Shown: positions 27,817-36,731, numbered from the stretch's first letter. The stretch is DNA of 64,000 bases from Nannocystis sp. RBIL2 (GCF_026626745.1 NZ_JAPNJW010000001.1:5440001-5504000); one strand, 5' to 3'. Translations and numbers: made by a program. Notes: generated from the letters alone by a model not told the origin.

Positions 27817-28398
27817 GTGTCCCTCGTCCTCCTCGCCCTCATGCTCGTCTACGGCGCCATGCGGTCGGCCCTGTGGGCGCGGGGGCAGTGGCGGTTCTTT
27901 CGCATGCGCGGCGACTTGCCGTGGGCGGGCGCGCCGGCTCAGGCCCCCGCCCACCTGGGCGATTCGCTCACCCGGCTGCTCTCGCACAGCCACGCGGGTC
28001 GCGTGCAGCTCGTCGCCAGCGCGCGGCAGGTCACCATGGTGCTCGTCGTCGACCCGGACGTGGCTTTCGGGTGCGTCCGGGACTTCCGCTTCCGGTTCGC
28101 GCTGGCGGGCGCCTGGTCGGCCGCCAACGCGTGGCTGCGGGCCTACGACGGCCTGCCCGAGCACGAGCAGCGGCGGCTCGAGGAGTACGGCTACACCGCG
28201 CGGCAGTTCGGCGAGCGCCGGGTGGAGCTCGGCCGCGCGGTCCGTCGCTGCGTCCGCGCGCCCGCGCTCGAGCCGTTCGCGGTCGCCGACGTGACGGCGG
28301 TCCAGCAGCTCGTCCTGGCCCTGATCCGCGACCTCGAGGCCTGCGAGCGCGCCTTGCTGGCGGGTGCGCCCGAGCACCCGTACCGCGCGGTCGGCTGA
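27817..28398 (+). CDS. Hypothetical membrane-anchored protein
   Basis: 193 residues from GTG at 27817, preceded by GGTGGA at a six-base spacing. The N-terminus VSLVLLALMLVYGAM is one membrane anchor or uncleaved signal, followed by Arg-rich residues, so the bulk is probably cytoplasmic or periplasmic depending on topology. The soluble part (VQLVASARQVTMVLVVDPD, AYDGLPEHEQRRLEEYGY) has no motif I recognise. It lies between the broken propeller gene and terC, all in the same direction. Confidence 0.6.
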   Translation: MSLVLLALMLVYGAMRSALWARGQWRFFRMRGDLPWAGAPAQAPAHLGDSLTRLLSHSHAGRVQLVASARQVTMVLVVDPDVAFGCVRDFRFRFALAGAWSAANAWLRAYDGLPEHEQRRLEEYGYTARQFGERRVELGRAVRRCVRAPALEPFAVADVTAVQQLVLALIRDLEACERALLAGAPEHPYRAVG

Positions 28399-28468
28399 GC
28401 TCGTCGCCGCCCATCCCCCCGGTCGGCTCGTCGGCCCGTGATTCTTAAATCGGGTTAAGCTTCGGCCC

Positions 28469-29233
28469 GTGTTCGACCCCGCCTCACTCGCCACTCCCGA
28501 GGTCTGGATCAGCCTGCTCACGCTCTCGGCCCTCGAGATCGTGCTCGGGCTCGACAACATCATCTTCATCTCGATCCTGGTCGGGAAGCTGCCCGAGGCG
28601 AACCGCGACCGCGCCCGCCGGATCGGCCTCATGGGCGCCTTCGTCACCCGCCTGGGCCTGCTGGCGACGCTCAGCTGGATCATGCAGCTCGACAAGCCGT
28701 TCTTCGAGCTGCTCGGCCACCCCTTCACCGGCAAAGAGATCGTGCTGCTCGTCGGCGGCCTGTTCCTGATCTACAAGTCGACGAAGGAGCTTCACGACAA
28801 GATCGAGGGCGACGCCGAGGGCCACATGGTCGCCAAGGGCGCCGCGTCGGTCGGCGGGGTGATCTTCCAGATCCTCCTGCTCGACCTGGTGTTCTCGATC
28901 GACTCCGTCATCACCGCGGTCGGCATGGCCCAGGACCTCTGGATCATGGTCGCAGCCAACGTCATCGCCCTCGGCGTGATGTTGCTGGCGAGCAAGTCGA
29001 TCGCGGTGTTCGTCGACCGCCACCCGACCATCAAGGTGCTCGCCCTCAGCTTCCTGCTGACGATCGGCCTGCTGCTGACCGCCGAGGCGTTCGAGATCCA
29101 CGTGCCCAAGGGCTACATCTACTTCGCCATGGCCTATTCGGTGGGGATCGAGATGATCAACATCAAGATCGGTCGCAAGGGCAAGATCAAGCACGCGCCC
29201 GAGACCGACCCGCAGTCGGCTCACCCGTTCTGA
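28469..29233 (+). CDS. TerC family integral membrane protein
   Basis: 254 residues from GTG at 28469, with about seven membrane helices. ALEIVLGLDNIIFIS and LLDLVFSIDSVITAVG carry the paired acidic residues that define the TerC/Alx family; members export manganese or contribute to tellurite resistance and metalation of secreted proteins. No tellurite-resistance genes surround it, so metal-ion transport is the more likely role. The leader is only 70 bases and I see no room for a manganese riboswitch. The end overlaps the convergent kinase gene by 13 bases. Confidence 0.93.
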   Translation: MFDPASLATPEVWISLLTLSALEIVLGLDNIIFISILVGKLPEANRDRARRIGLMGAFVTRLGLLATLSWIMQLDKPFFELLGHPFTGKEIVLLVGGLFLIYKSTKELHDKIEGDAEGHMVAKGAASVGGVIFQILLLDLVFSIDSVITAVGMAQDLWIMVAANVIALGVMLLASKSIAVFVDRHPTIKVLALSFLLTIGLLLTAEAFEIHVPKGYIYFAMAYSVGIEMINIKIGRKGKIKHAPETDPQSAHPF

Positions 29234-30798
29234 GCCGACGAGCGGCCCCCGGCGCCGCTGTCCTCGCCCTTCGTCGTCGGGGCCCCGGGCAGGGACCGGC
29301 TCGAATCGACGGGCTCGCCCCGCACCAGCCGGTCGCTGCTGTCGGAGGGGCGGCCGACGAAGCCGGCGAGCGCCTGCGCCAGCTCTCGCACCGAGCCGAA
29401 TCGCTTCTCGCGGTCCTTCTTGAGGCAGCGAGCGACGACTTGCTCGAGCTCCGTGGAGACTCGGGGATTCAGCACACTCAGGCGCTTGGGCCGCGAGACG
29501 ATCACGCTCTCGCAGATCGACTCCACGTTCAGCCCCTCGAACGGGCGCATCCCTCCGAGCATCTCGTAGAGCACGACCCCCAGCGCCCAGATGTCGCTGC
29601 GGACATCCGCCTCGCTGGTCTGCAAGATCTGCTCGGGGGACATGTATTGCGGCGAGCCCGTCAAACCCTCGGGAGTGGCCGCCTGCTTGGCGATCGGGTC
29701 GCTCCCCGGCAAAGGCCGCGCGACGCCGAAGTCCAGCACCTTGACGACGACGCTGTCGTCCTCGCCGCGCACCAGGAACAGGTTCGAGGGCTTGATGTCC
29801 TGGTGCAGGAGGCCGGCCGCGTGGATCTGCTGGACCCCGACGCAGGCCTGCAGCGCGTAGTCGAGCGCCTCCTGCACCGGCAGGACGCGGCGCTTGTCGA
29901 GGTACGTGTCGAGGTCCTCGCCGATGAGCCGCTCCATGACGATGTACGGCGCGCCGTTGCCAAGGTTGCCGACGTCGAGGATCTCCGACACGTGCTTGTT
30001 GCGGACGCGCATCAGCGCCCGCGCCTCGGTGGCGAAGCGCTCGATCATCGCCTGATCGAAGCGGGCGTTCGGCAGGAGGAACTTGATGGCGACCTTGCGA
30101 TTCTCCTGCAGATCGGTCGCCGACACGACCACGCCCATGCCGCCGACGCCGAGGATGTCGCCCATACGATAGCGACCCGCCACGGTGTCGATCGGCAGCG
30201 GTACGTCGGTGAACACGTCGGAGAACACGGTCGAACGCGCAGCGAACAGCGCCGGGTCGAGCGCCGGCGGGGCGGAGGTCGTCGCTCGCGCCTCCCGCAA
30301 TTGCCGGCGCAGCTTCAGCTCGTTGGTGACCTGGCGGGCCAGCATCTGCAGCGAATCGAGCTGCCGCGGCGAGATGTCGTGCGGCACATGGTCGAACACG
30401 CAGAGCGTACCGAGCACCACGTCGTCCTCCATCACCAGCGGCACTCCGGCGTAGAAGCGGACCGGTGGGTCGGCCAGGGTGAAGGGATTGTCGAAGAAGC
30501 GGGGGTCTTGAAGCGCGTCGGGTACGACCAGGACCTCGTCCGGTTCGAGGATGGTGTGGGCGCAGAACGACAGCTCGCGCGGGCACTCCTTCTGCATCTG
30601 CGGGATCCCGACCTTGGCCTTGAACCATTGCCGATGGGCGTCGGTGATGGTGATGACCGCTCTGGGGACATTGCACAAATGGGTGGCCAATTGCACAATG
30701 TCTTCGAACGCCGGCTCCGGTTCGGTGTCCAATATGCCGCAGCTCTGCAGCACCTGCAGACGCTGCCGTTCATTCGTCGGCTGAGACGGATAGAGCAT
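29221..30798 (-). CDS. GAF-domain Ser/Thr protein kinase
   Basis: 525 residues from ATG at 30798. Residues 1-170 form a GAF sensor domain (LCNVPRAVITITDAHRQWF, FCAHTIL, FYAGVPLVMEDD) of the type that binds small ligands or senses redox. The kinase starts near 205: GVGGMGVVV, VAIKFLL (ATP Lys), catalytic loop HQDIKPSN, DFGVARPL and GSPQYMSPEQIL. HQD replaces the usual HRD, which removes the Arg that responds to activation-loop phosphorylation. There is no membrane segment, so it is cytoplasmic. Typical of myxobacterial Hanks kinases with fused sensors. Confidence 0.92.
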   Translation of the reverse strand: MLYPSQPTNERQRLQVLQSCGILDTEPEPAFEDIVQLATHLCNVPRAVITITDAHRQWFKAKVGIPQMQKECPRELSFCAHTILEPDEVLVVPDALQDPRFFDNPFTLADPPVRFYAGVPLVMEDDVVLGTLCVFDHVPHDISPRQLDSLQMLARQVTNELKLRRQLREARATTSAPPALDPALFAARSTVFSDVFTDVPLPIDTVAGRYRMGDILGVGGMGVVVSATDLQENRKVAIKFLLPNARFDQAMIERFATEARALMRVRNKHVSEILDVGNLGNGAPYIVMERLIGEDLDTYLDKRRVLPVQEALDYALQACVGVQQIHAAGLLHQDIKPSNLFLVRGEDDSVVVKVLDFGVARPLPGSDPIAKQAATPEGLTGSPQYMSPEQILQTSEADVRSDIWALGVVLYEMLGGMRPFEGLNVESICESVIVSRPKRLSVLNPRVSTELEQVVARCLKKDREKRFGSVRELAQALAGFVGRPSDSSDRLVRGEPVDSSRSLPGAPTTKGEDSGAGGRSSAQNG

Positions 30799-31258
30799 GG
30801 CCTACTTCGGTTCAACCATTGTCCAGATCCATGAGCGCCGCAATGGGGTATACAGACAGCCTCTGCTGTAAGATACGGACGGTGCAGGTCCGTGCGCGCG
30901 GCCGGCGATCCGGCGAGCTCAAGCGGTGAACCGCGACAGAACTCCCCTCGCAGGGCCTGTCTGCCAGGACGAAGCGCTGGACGTAAGAGCCGCGACGGGC
31001 GGCTCCGCCCCTACGACCTCTCGTTCAACCTTTGTCTCACTGCTGCCCAATCCAGCCACGGCGGAGAAGGCTCGCCTCGCGCTGCGCACATAACATCGTT
31101 ATCCATCGACCGTCAGATCTCGCCGCATAGGCGGCCTGGACTTCGCCAATGCGCCCCCCATTGGTGCCGGCCCGCGGCGCCGAGTTCGCGGTTTGCCTAA
31201 TTCGCGGCAAAACTCGGCGTAAACGCCGTCCTGCGAGGATTCCTCGCAGCCGCCTGCT
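30799..31258. other. 460-bp intergenic region upstream of GAF-kinase
   Basis: Lies between the end of the FGE/SUMF-histone-tail gene and the start of the kinase, both leftward. No convincing protein frame. It is less GC-rich than its surroundings in places (for example around 31085-31105), so promoter elements for the kinase are likely, but I cannot define them. Confidence 0.4.
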
Positions 31259-32527
31259 TCACCGAAGTTTCTTGGCCGACTTCTTCTTCACCGCCACCTT
31301 CTTCGCCGACTTCGATCGCGCGGCCTTCTTCGTCGCAGCCTTTTTCGCCGTCGTCTTTGTCGCAGCCTTCTTTGTCGCAGCCTTATCGGGCGACTTGGTT
31401 GCGGCCGCCTTCTTCGTCAAGGCCTTCTTCGTCGCCCCCTTATCGGCGGACTTGGCTTTGGCCACTTTCTTCGTCGTCGCGCTCTTGGTCGCGGCCTTCT
31501 TCGCCGCAGCCTTCTTCGCGCCCGCGCGCGCGCGGCTCTTCTTCGCCGCCTTCCGGCCCGCCCCCTTCACATCACATGTCTCTTCAGACACATTATAAAA
31601 ATTATAAAATTCCTCGTGCTCGCCGAGCCCGTGGACCAGGCGGATCGACGCTCCGAATTCCGCCGCGCGTTCGGTCATTCGCATCGCGCAGAGCATCAGG
31701 TTCCACTCGCCGCAAGCTTGCCAGGGGTAGCAATCGCCGGCGCCGCCGCGGACCACGTGCATCCCGGCGCCGGGCCAGGGCGCGCCGTCGTCGGGCGCCC
31801 CGCTGTAGTGCTCGTGCCAGTGGTCCGCGCACAGCTCCGGGTAGAGCCCGTAGCCGTGCAGGCCGAACGCGTTGTGGGTCGAGCCGTCCTCGTCCGCGAG
31901 CATCGCCTCGATCGTCGCGTCGTCGGGCAGCGCATCGCCCCACGGCAGCAGACGGCGGTGCAGCCCGCCGCGGGCCGCGTACTCGAGCTCCGCCTCCGCG
32001 GGCAGCCGCAACGCCGTGCCGAGCAGCACCGCGGTGATCTGCTCCGGGTTCAGGTGCGCCGGCGCCTTCGGCACGTGGCCGTAGAGCGGGTCGCGCAGGT
32101 TCGGCAACCAGCGCAGCGCCTGGCCGACGCTCAGCACGCGCTGGGCGATCAGGAACGGCGGCACCACCACCCGGTGCAGCGGACGCATTTGCCCGATCTC
32201 GCTGAGCAGCAGATCGAACTCCTGATCGAAATCCTCTGCCGCCGCCTCGGCCCGGTCGCGAGCGGCGCGGATCGCCGCCTCCTCCTCGGGCGACAGGCCC
32301 ATGTCGAAGCCGCCGCCGGGCACAAGGCTCAGCTCGCCGACCGTCGCGTGCACGAACACCGCCACCGGCGCGCTCGCCTGACCATAGCGGCGCAGGCCCT
32401 CATATTTAAAAAATTCGCCCCCCAGCTCCGCCGCGACCAGCCGCGCCAGCTCCTCGCGGCGCTCGTCGGTGGCGGCCGCCCAGAGGGTGTGGTCGAACAG
32501 CTCGGGGCCCGCGGCGACGTGCAACAT
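31259..32527 (-). CDS. FGE/SUMF-domain protein with histone H1-like tail
   Basis: 422 residues from ATG at 32527. Residues 1-310 form a formylglycine-generating-enzyme (SUMF1/sulfatase-modifying) domain: VVVPPFLIAQRVLSV, LPAEAELEYAARGG, AFGLHGYGLYPELCADHWHE, RVxRGG-like HVVRGGAGDCYPW and LMLCAMRM. These domains occur in many bacterial enzymes besides true sulfatase activators. After NVSEETCDVKG the last ~100 residues are almost pure Lys, Ala and Thr (KKAATKKA, KKSAKK), like histone H1 and HctB tails that bind DNA non-specifically. The linker is exactly a dispersed hairpin repeat. A DNA-associated role is inferred from the tail. Confidence 0.8.
   Translation of the reverse strand: MLHVAAGPELFDHTLWAAATDERREELARLVAAELGGEFFKYEGLRRYGQASAPVAVFVHATVGELSLVPGGGFDMGLSPEEEAAIRAARDRAEAAAEDFDQEFDLLLSEIGQMRPLHRVVVPPFLIAQRVLSVGQALRWLPNLRDPLYGHVPKAPAHLNPEQITAVLLGTALRLPAEAELEYAARGGLHRRLLPWGDALPDDATIEAMLADEDGSTHNAFGLHGYGLYPELCADHWHEHYSGAPDDGAPWPGAGMHVVRGGAGDCYPWQACGEWNLMLCAMRMTERAAEFGASIRLVHGLGEHEEFYNFYNVSEETCDVKGAGRKAAKKSRARAGAKKAAAKKAATKSATTKKVAKAKSADKGATKKALTKKAAATKSPDKAATKKAATKTTAKKAATKKAARSKSAKKVAVKKKSAKKLR
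31574..31592. repeat. Dispersed repeat at a domain junction
   Basis: ACATGTCTCTTCAGACACA, with stem TGTC (31577-31580) and GACA (31587-31590), is followed by the AT-rich ATTATAAAAATTATAAAA. It encodes the boundary between the FGE/SUMF domain and the Lys/Ala tail. Confidence 0.65.
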
Positions 32528-32978
32528 CCGCCCGTTGTACCAGGGCCGCGACGCGCATTGCATCCAGCATCGTCGCGCGCTCTGCTGCGCAAGCGCGAGC
32601 AAAGCGCGAGCGAGCGCGACCGTACTCGTCGCACCCTCGCAGCTCGACCTCGCGGCGCGCTCGCTCGGCCTCCGCGCTGACGCGGGCCTGTCGCGATCTC
32701 CGACCGTCGCGCGGACTTCGAGCTCGACATGCCTCGCCCGCGAAGCCCCAACGTAGCGAACCGCCCCCACGCGAGCCTCGCACCAAGACCCGGCCCCACA
32801 ACCCTGTCGCGGTGGCGCTCGCCCCCCAGCCCGCGCCCGTGGTCTCGCCGCTCCGGACGCGCTCCCGCGGCGACGCGCGAATTCAGCGGCGCGCGCCTTC
32901 GCGCCGCGCTACACCTGGTGAGCCTCGCCCTCTCCACCCCATCACACAGCCCTCTCGACCTGTCTCGAGGAACATCTC
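32528..32978. other. 451-bp intergenic region, divergent promoters
   Basis: Between the leftward FGE/SUMF gene and the rightward MGMT gene. The frames here are Arg/Ala/Ser-rich GC artefacts with no motif. GCGAGC-type short repeats (CGCAAGCGCGAGCAAAGCGC at 32586) make it low in complexity. Promoters for both genes should lie here. A dispersed repeat (GACCTGTCTCGAGGAACATC, 32958-32977) forms the MGMT leader and supplies its GAGG ribosome site. Confidence 0.45.
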
Positions 32979-33503
32979 ATGACAATGACCTTTTGGACAT
33001 GGATGTCCAGCCCGATCGGCGACCTGCGGCTCGTCGCCGGCGGCGGAGCCTTGCGCCGCGTCCACCTGACCGAGCGGCAGGGCGACCCGACCCCGGCCGC
33101 CTACGGCAGCGAGCGGGACGACGAGCCCGTGTTGCAGCAGGCGCGGCGCGAGCTGGACGAATACTTCGCCGGTGAGCGGCGGCGCTTCGACGTCCCGCTG
33201 GGCGCCGAGGGCAGCGAGTTTCAGCGGGCCGTGTGGGCCGCCCTGATGGCCGTCGAGTTCGGCGCGATCTGCAGCTACGGCGACATCGCCCGGGCCATGG
33301 GTCGGCCCACCGCCACCCGGGCCGTCGGCGGCGCCAACAACAAGAACCCGATCCCCATCATCGTCCCCTGTCATCGCGTCGTCGGCAGCGATCGCAGCCT
33401 CGTCGGCTTCGGGGGCGGCCTCGAGCGCAAGCGGTGGCTCCTGGCCCACGAGGCTCGGCTGGTGGGCGCCGTGTTCCCCGGCTACGATCCGCCGCGATGT
33501 TGA
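32979..33503 (+). CDS. ogt: Methylated-DNA-protein-cysteine methyltransferase
   Basis: 174 residues from ATG at 32979, with GAGG upstream. It repairs O6-methylguanine by transferring the methyl group irreversibly to its own Cys131 in IPIIVPCHRVVG. The preceding helix and turn (FQRAVWAALMAVEFGAICSY, GDIAR) and the Asn hinge (NNKNP) are typical; the N-terminal domain is short. The next gene overlaps its stop by seven bases. A further palindrome, TGGACAT-GG-ATGTCCA (32994-33009), lies in codons 6-11. Confidence 0.93.
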   Translation: MTMTFWTWMSSPIGDLRLVAGGGALRRVHLTERQGDPTPAAYGSERDDEPVLQQARRELDEYFAGERRRFDVPLGAEGSEFQRAVWAALMAVEFGAICSYGDIARAMGRPTATRAVGGANNKNPIPIIVPCHRVVGSDRSLVGFGGGLERKRWLLAHEARLVGAVFPGYDPPRC

Positions 33504-34072
33504 AGCGGAGCTCGCTCGCGCTCGCCCTCCTCGCCGGCGCCTGCGCCACCAACCCTGACGGCGGCCGGCTGCACGAGGTCCCCAAGGGCCTCGTGCACGT
33601 CGTCTTCACCGGCATCGACACCGCCCCGCGCGAGGACCTCTCGTGGCGCGAGGCGCTGCGCCTGCAGGAGCGGGCTCGCGAGGAGCTGCAGCGGACCGCC
33701 CGGGACGAGGGCCACGTCGCCTGGTTCTTCCACGCCTTCGACGAGGACGACCTGATCTTCATCCTCGCCCGCTGGCAGCCCGGGCAGCTCGGCGGCACCT
33801 ACGAGGTCACCGCGCGCTACAGCGTCCCGCGCACCCGCCGGGGCGAGCGGATGCTCGGCGTCGCCGACGAGATCGCCGAGTACGAGCGGGGCGTCGGCAA
33901 GATCCACGCTGGCATGTCCCTCGCAGAGGTCGAGGCAGTGCGCGGCAAGCCCGACCGGCTCGTCGAGCTCGGGCCCTTCGGCGCCTTCGACATCATCTAC
34001 CCCGACCTGTGCGTCCGCTTCCTCGAGGGTCGCGCCGCCCACTTGTGGTCGCCCGAGCGCTGCCAGCCGTAG
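33497..34072 (+). CDS. Lipoprotein with BamE/SmpA-like C-terminus
   Basis: 191 residues, ATG at 33497, overlapping the MGMT gene by seven bases and so probably coupled. The signal peptide ends LALALLAGAC (Cys about 15). The middle region (FFHAFDEDDLIFILARWQP) is unrecognised. Near 140 the phrase IHAGMSLAEVEAVRGKPDR, then a short strand-rich stretch ending YPDLCVRFLEGRAAHLW, resembles the SmpA/OmlA (BamE) fold, found in outer-membrane-assembly lipoproteins and others. Exact role unknown. Confidence 0.7.
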   Translation: MLKRSSLALALLAGACATNPDGGRLHEVPKGLVHVVFTGIDTAPREDLSWREALRLQERAREELQRTARDEGHVAWFFHAFDEDDLIFILARWQPGQLGGTYEVTARYSVPRTRRGERMLGVADEIAEYERGVGKIHAGMSLAEVEAVRGKPDRLVELGPFGAFDIIYPDLCVRFLEGRAAHLWSPERCQP

Positions 34073-34124
34073 CCGCGACCTCGCGGCCGCGGCTCGTTCT
34101 TCGCTCACCGCGGCGCCGCGCGTC

Positions 34125-35030
34125 TCAGCAGTTCGGGCACGCGCACGCCAGGTCGACGTCGCCCGCCCCTTCGCCGCAGAAGCCGAACGGCTCGACGCAG
34201 GCCTCGCCCGCGCACTCGCAGCTCGCCTTGCCGCCGCACTCCGTCGGCAGGGGCAGGCACGTGCGGTTGGTTTCGAACGCCTGGAATTCGACGCACATCT
34301 GCGTCTCGGGGCACAGCTTGCAGTCGGGCACCTTGTCGCACGAGATCACCGGCACGCACGCGCCGCTCCAGCACGCGCCTTCGATCCCCGGCAGCGTGCC
34401 CTCCGGGCAGTCGGGCGGCAGCGAGTCGCAGGCGACCTCGCTGCTGCAGTCGACCTTCTCGGTGGTGCACTGGCCGAGCACGCACTTGGCCTCGTCGATG
34501 CCGATCTGCTCGCACTGCGTCGCTTCGCACTCGGACTTGCAGATCGGGTCGGTCTGATCGTTCGGGATGCCGTAGCACGAGCAGCAGTCGTCGTGCAGCT
34601 TGCAGTCGGCGTCGACCTCGCACGGCCCGCCGCCCATGCCGCCGGTCGTCCCGTCGGTGCCGGTCCCCGTGTCGGGCTCGGTCGTCTCGCCGGTGGTGCC
34701 GAGCGTCGTCTCGCCGCTGGTCGTGCTCATCGCCTCGGTGGTGCTCGGGGCCGCCGTACCGGAGTCCTCCGTGGTCGTCGGCTCGCCGCTGGTGGTCGCC
34801 GAGAGCGCGGTCGTGGACGCGTCCGTCGTCCCGGTGTCGGAGGTCGGCTCGAGGGTGGTGACCGGCGAGTCGGTGGCGGCCGTCGACCCCGGCCCGCTGA
34901 CATCGGTGGTCCCGTCGGTGTTCGAGGCCGACGCGGTGCTGTTGCCGAGGGTCTCGCTGCTCTGGGGAGCGGCCGTCGAACACGCCGCGAGGCCGACGCT
35001 GGAGATCAACAAGAGAGATCTAAGTCGCAT
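34125..35030 (-). CDS. Cys-rich secreted lipoprotein
   Basis: 301 residues, ATG at 35030. The lipobox is SVGLAAC (Cys 17). About 115 residues of Ser/Thr/Gly/Asp/Glu linker follow, then a compact domain with about 28 Cys, many in CxxxC and CC spacing (CEVDADCKLHDDCCSC, CAGEACVEPFGFC, CACPNC at the very end). The pattern suggests a disulfide-stabilised extracellular module of the kind often found in Nannocystaceae surface proteins. No catalytic motif. It is divergent from hemE; the start codons are 127 bp apart. Confidence 0.75.
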   Translation of the reverse strand: MRLRSLLLISSVGLAACSTAAPQSSETLGNSTASASNTDGTTDVSGPGSTAATDSPVTTLEPTSDTGTTDASTTALSATTSGEPTTTEDSGTAAPSTTEAMSTTSGETTLGTTGETTEPDTGTGTDGTTGGMGGGPCEVDADCKLHDDCCSCYGIPNDQTDPICKSECEATQCEQIGIDEAKCVLGQCTTEKVDCSSEVACDSLPPDCPEGTLPGIEGACWSGACVPVISCDKVPDCKLCPETQMCVEFQAFETNRTCLPLPTECGGKASCECAGEACVEPFGFCGEGAGDVDLACACPNC

Positions 35031-35157
35031 GGACCGAGGATGGCAAAGGGCCCGCGGACGCGCCAGGGGGCGCCGAACCGCCCTCGCCGCCGCGTGTGCA
35101 TCCGCGCCTGGGGCGCGGGGCCCCGCGCCCCCCCGGGTGCGCTATCGTGCCCGGGCC

Positions 35158-36174
35158 ATGCACAACGACAGCTTCCTCCGCGCCTGCCGCGGCGAACGCC
35201 CCGAGCGGACCCCGATCTGGCTCATGAGACAGGCCGGGCGCTACCTCCCCGAGTACCGCGCGGTCCGGGCCAAGGTCAGCTTCGAGGAGCTGTGCCGCAC
35301 CCCCGAGCTGTGCGCCGAGGTCACGCTGCAGCCGATCGATCGCCTCGGCGTCGACGCCGCGATCCTGTTCTCCGACATCCTCGTCGTGTTCGACGCCCTC
35401 GGCGTCGACGTCCGCTTCGAGCCCTCGCCGGTGGTCGCCACCCCCGTGCGCACCCAGGCCGACGTCGACCGCCTGCAGTGGATCGACCCGCGCGAGGCCT
35501 GCCACTACGTCTACGCGGCCGTGCGCGCCTGCAAGGCCGCCCTCGCCGACCGCGTGCCGCTGATCGGCTTCTGCGGCGCCCCCTTCACCACCCTCAGCTA
35601 CCTCGTCGAGGGCAAGACCAGCCGCGAGTTCGAACATGTCAAATCGCTCATGTTCTGCGAGCCAGGTCTCTTCGGACAGCTGATGTCGCGGATCACCGAC
35701 CTCCTGATCGACTACCTGCGCGGCCAGGTCGAGGCCGGCGTCGACGCGCTGCAGGTGTTCGACAGCTGGGCCGGCGCGCTCGCCCCCGACGACTACCGCG
35801 AGCACGTGCAGCCGCACACCGCCCGCCTGTGCGCCGCCGTGCGCCAGTTCGGCGTGCCGCTGATCATGTTCACCCGCGGCAACGCCAACCTGCTCGCTTA
35901 CTCGGCCGAGATGCCGGCCGACGTCGTCGGCATCGACTGGTCGATCGACATGGCCCAGGCGATCGACGTCGTCGGCCCCGAGCGGGTCGTGCAGGGCAAC
36001 CTCGACCCGTTCGCCCTGCTCGGCCCGCCGGCGCTGGTCGAGCGCAAGGCGCGGGCGGTGGTCGCCGCCGGTCGGCGGGCCAAGGCCCACATCTTCAACC
36101 TCGGCCATGGGATCTCCCGCCACACCGACCCGGCGATCGCGCGCCTCCTGGTCGACACGGTCCACGACGCATGA
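35158..36174 (+). CDS. hemE: Uroporphyrinogen decarboxylase
   Basis: 338 residues, ATG at 35158. It converts uroporphyrinogen III to coproporphyrinogen III in haem synthesis, without a cofactor. Diagnostic sequences are WLMRQAGRYLPEYR (substrate carboxylate-binding Arg), ILFSDILVV with the catalytic Asp, FCGAPFTTLSYLVEG and FNLGHGI. No other haem genes are adjacent. Its stop overlaps the ATG of the thioredoxin-fold lipoprotein (ATGA). Confidence 0.97.
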   Translation: MHNDSFLRACRGERPERTPIWLMRQAGRYLPEYRAVRAKVSFEELCRTPELCAEVTLQPIDRLGVDAAILFSDILVVFDALGVDVRFEPSPVVATPVRTQADVDRLQWIDPREACHYVYAAVRACKAALADRVPLIGFCGAPFTTLSYLVEGKTSREFEHVKSLMFCEPGLFGQLMSRITDLLIDYLRGQVEAGVDALQVFDSWAGALAPDDYREHVQPHTARLCAAVRQFGVPLIMFTRGNANLLAYSAEMPADVVGIDWSIDMAQAIDVVGPERVVQGNLDPFALLGPPALVERKARAVVAAGRRAKAHIFNLGHGISRHTDPAIARLLVDTVHDA

Positions 36175-36731
36175 GCCTCTCGTCGCGCGTGCTCCTGCCC
36201 GCCGCGCTCGCGGCGCTGACCGCCGCGTGTACGCGCCCGCAGACCGCCCCGCCGCCCGAACCTCCGCCGCCCGACGCCCCGGTCCTGCCCGCGCAGCCGA
36301 TCCGCCACGGCACCGGCGAGGTCCTCGACCTCACCGTCCCCCTGCTGGCCGGCCCCGGCTTGCCGCTGCCCAGCCTGCGCGGCCGCGTCGTCGTCCTCGA
36401 GCTCACCTCGGCCGCGCTGCCCTCGTGGCCGGCGAGCTTCGCCCTCTACAACGACCTCCTGCGCGAGTACGGCGCCGCCCGCCTCGCAGTCGTCGTCGTC
36501 GCCCTCGACAGCGACCGCAGCCGCCTCAGCCCCGAGCCCGACCTGCGCCTCCACGGCTTCGAGCTCGGCTGGGATCCGCAGGGCGCCCTCGCGGCCCGCT
36601 TGCAGGTCGCCGCGCTGCCCACGGCGCTGGTGCTCGGCCGCGACGGGCGGATCGTCCACGTCGCGAGCGGCCCCGCGCCGGAGGCCCCCCGCGCGCTCGC
36701 CGACGCCGTACGCGCCGCTCTGGGCCCCTGA
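36171..36731 (+). CDS. Thioredoxin-fold lipoprotein lacking CxxC
   Basis: 186 residues, ATG at 36171 overlapping hemE by four bases. Signal peptide and lipobox AALTAAC. A Pro-rich spacer precedes a TlpA/AhpC-like fold: LPSLRGRVVVLELTSAALPSWPASF, LAVVVVALDSD and the cis-Pro loop VAALPTALVLGRDGRIV. Where TlpA-family members carry WCxxC, this has LTSAALPSWP, so it cannot be a dithiol oxidoreductase. A binding or structural role is more likely. Why it is coupled to hemE is unclear. Confidence 0.75.
   Translation: MSLSSRVLLPAALAALTAACTRPQTAPPPEPPPPDAPVLPAQPIRHGTGEVLDLTVPLLAGPGLPLPSLRGRVVVLELTSAALPSWPASFALYNDLLREYGAARLAVVVVALDSDRSRLSPEPDLRLHGFELGWDPQGALAARLQVAALPTALVLGRDGRIVHVASGPAPEAPRALADAVRAALGP

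Noticed and set aside
28399..28468. Possible manganese (yybP-ykoY) riboswitch before terC
   Set aside because: Leader of 70 bases is too short and lacks the family's conserved loops.
30799..31258. Possible small genes between the FGE/SUMF gene and kinase
   Set aside because: Frames are short, Arg/Ser-rich and without ribosome sites.
35632..35679. Repeat-like bases in hemE (GAACATGTC, GGTCTCTTCGGACAG)
   Set aside because: They encode ordinary hemE residues with no extra loop; weaker than other family members, not counted.
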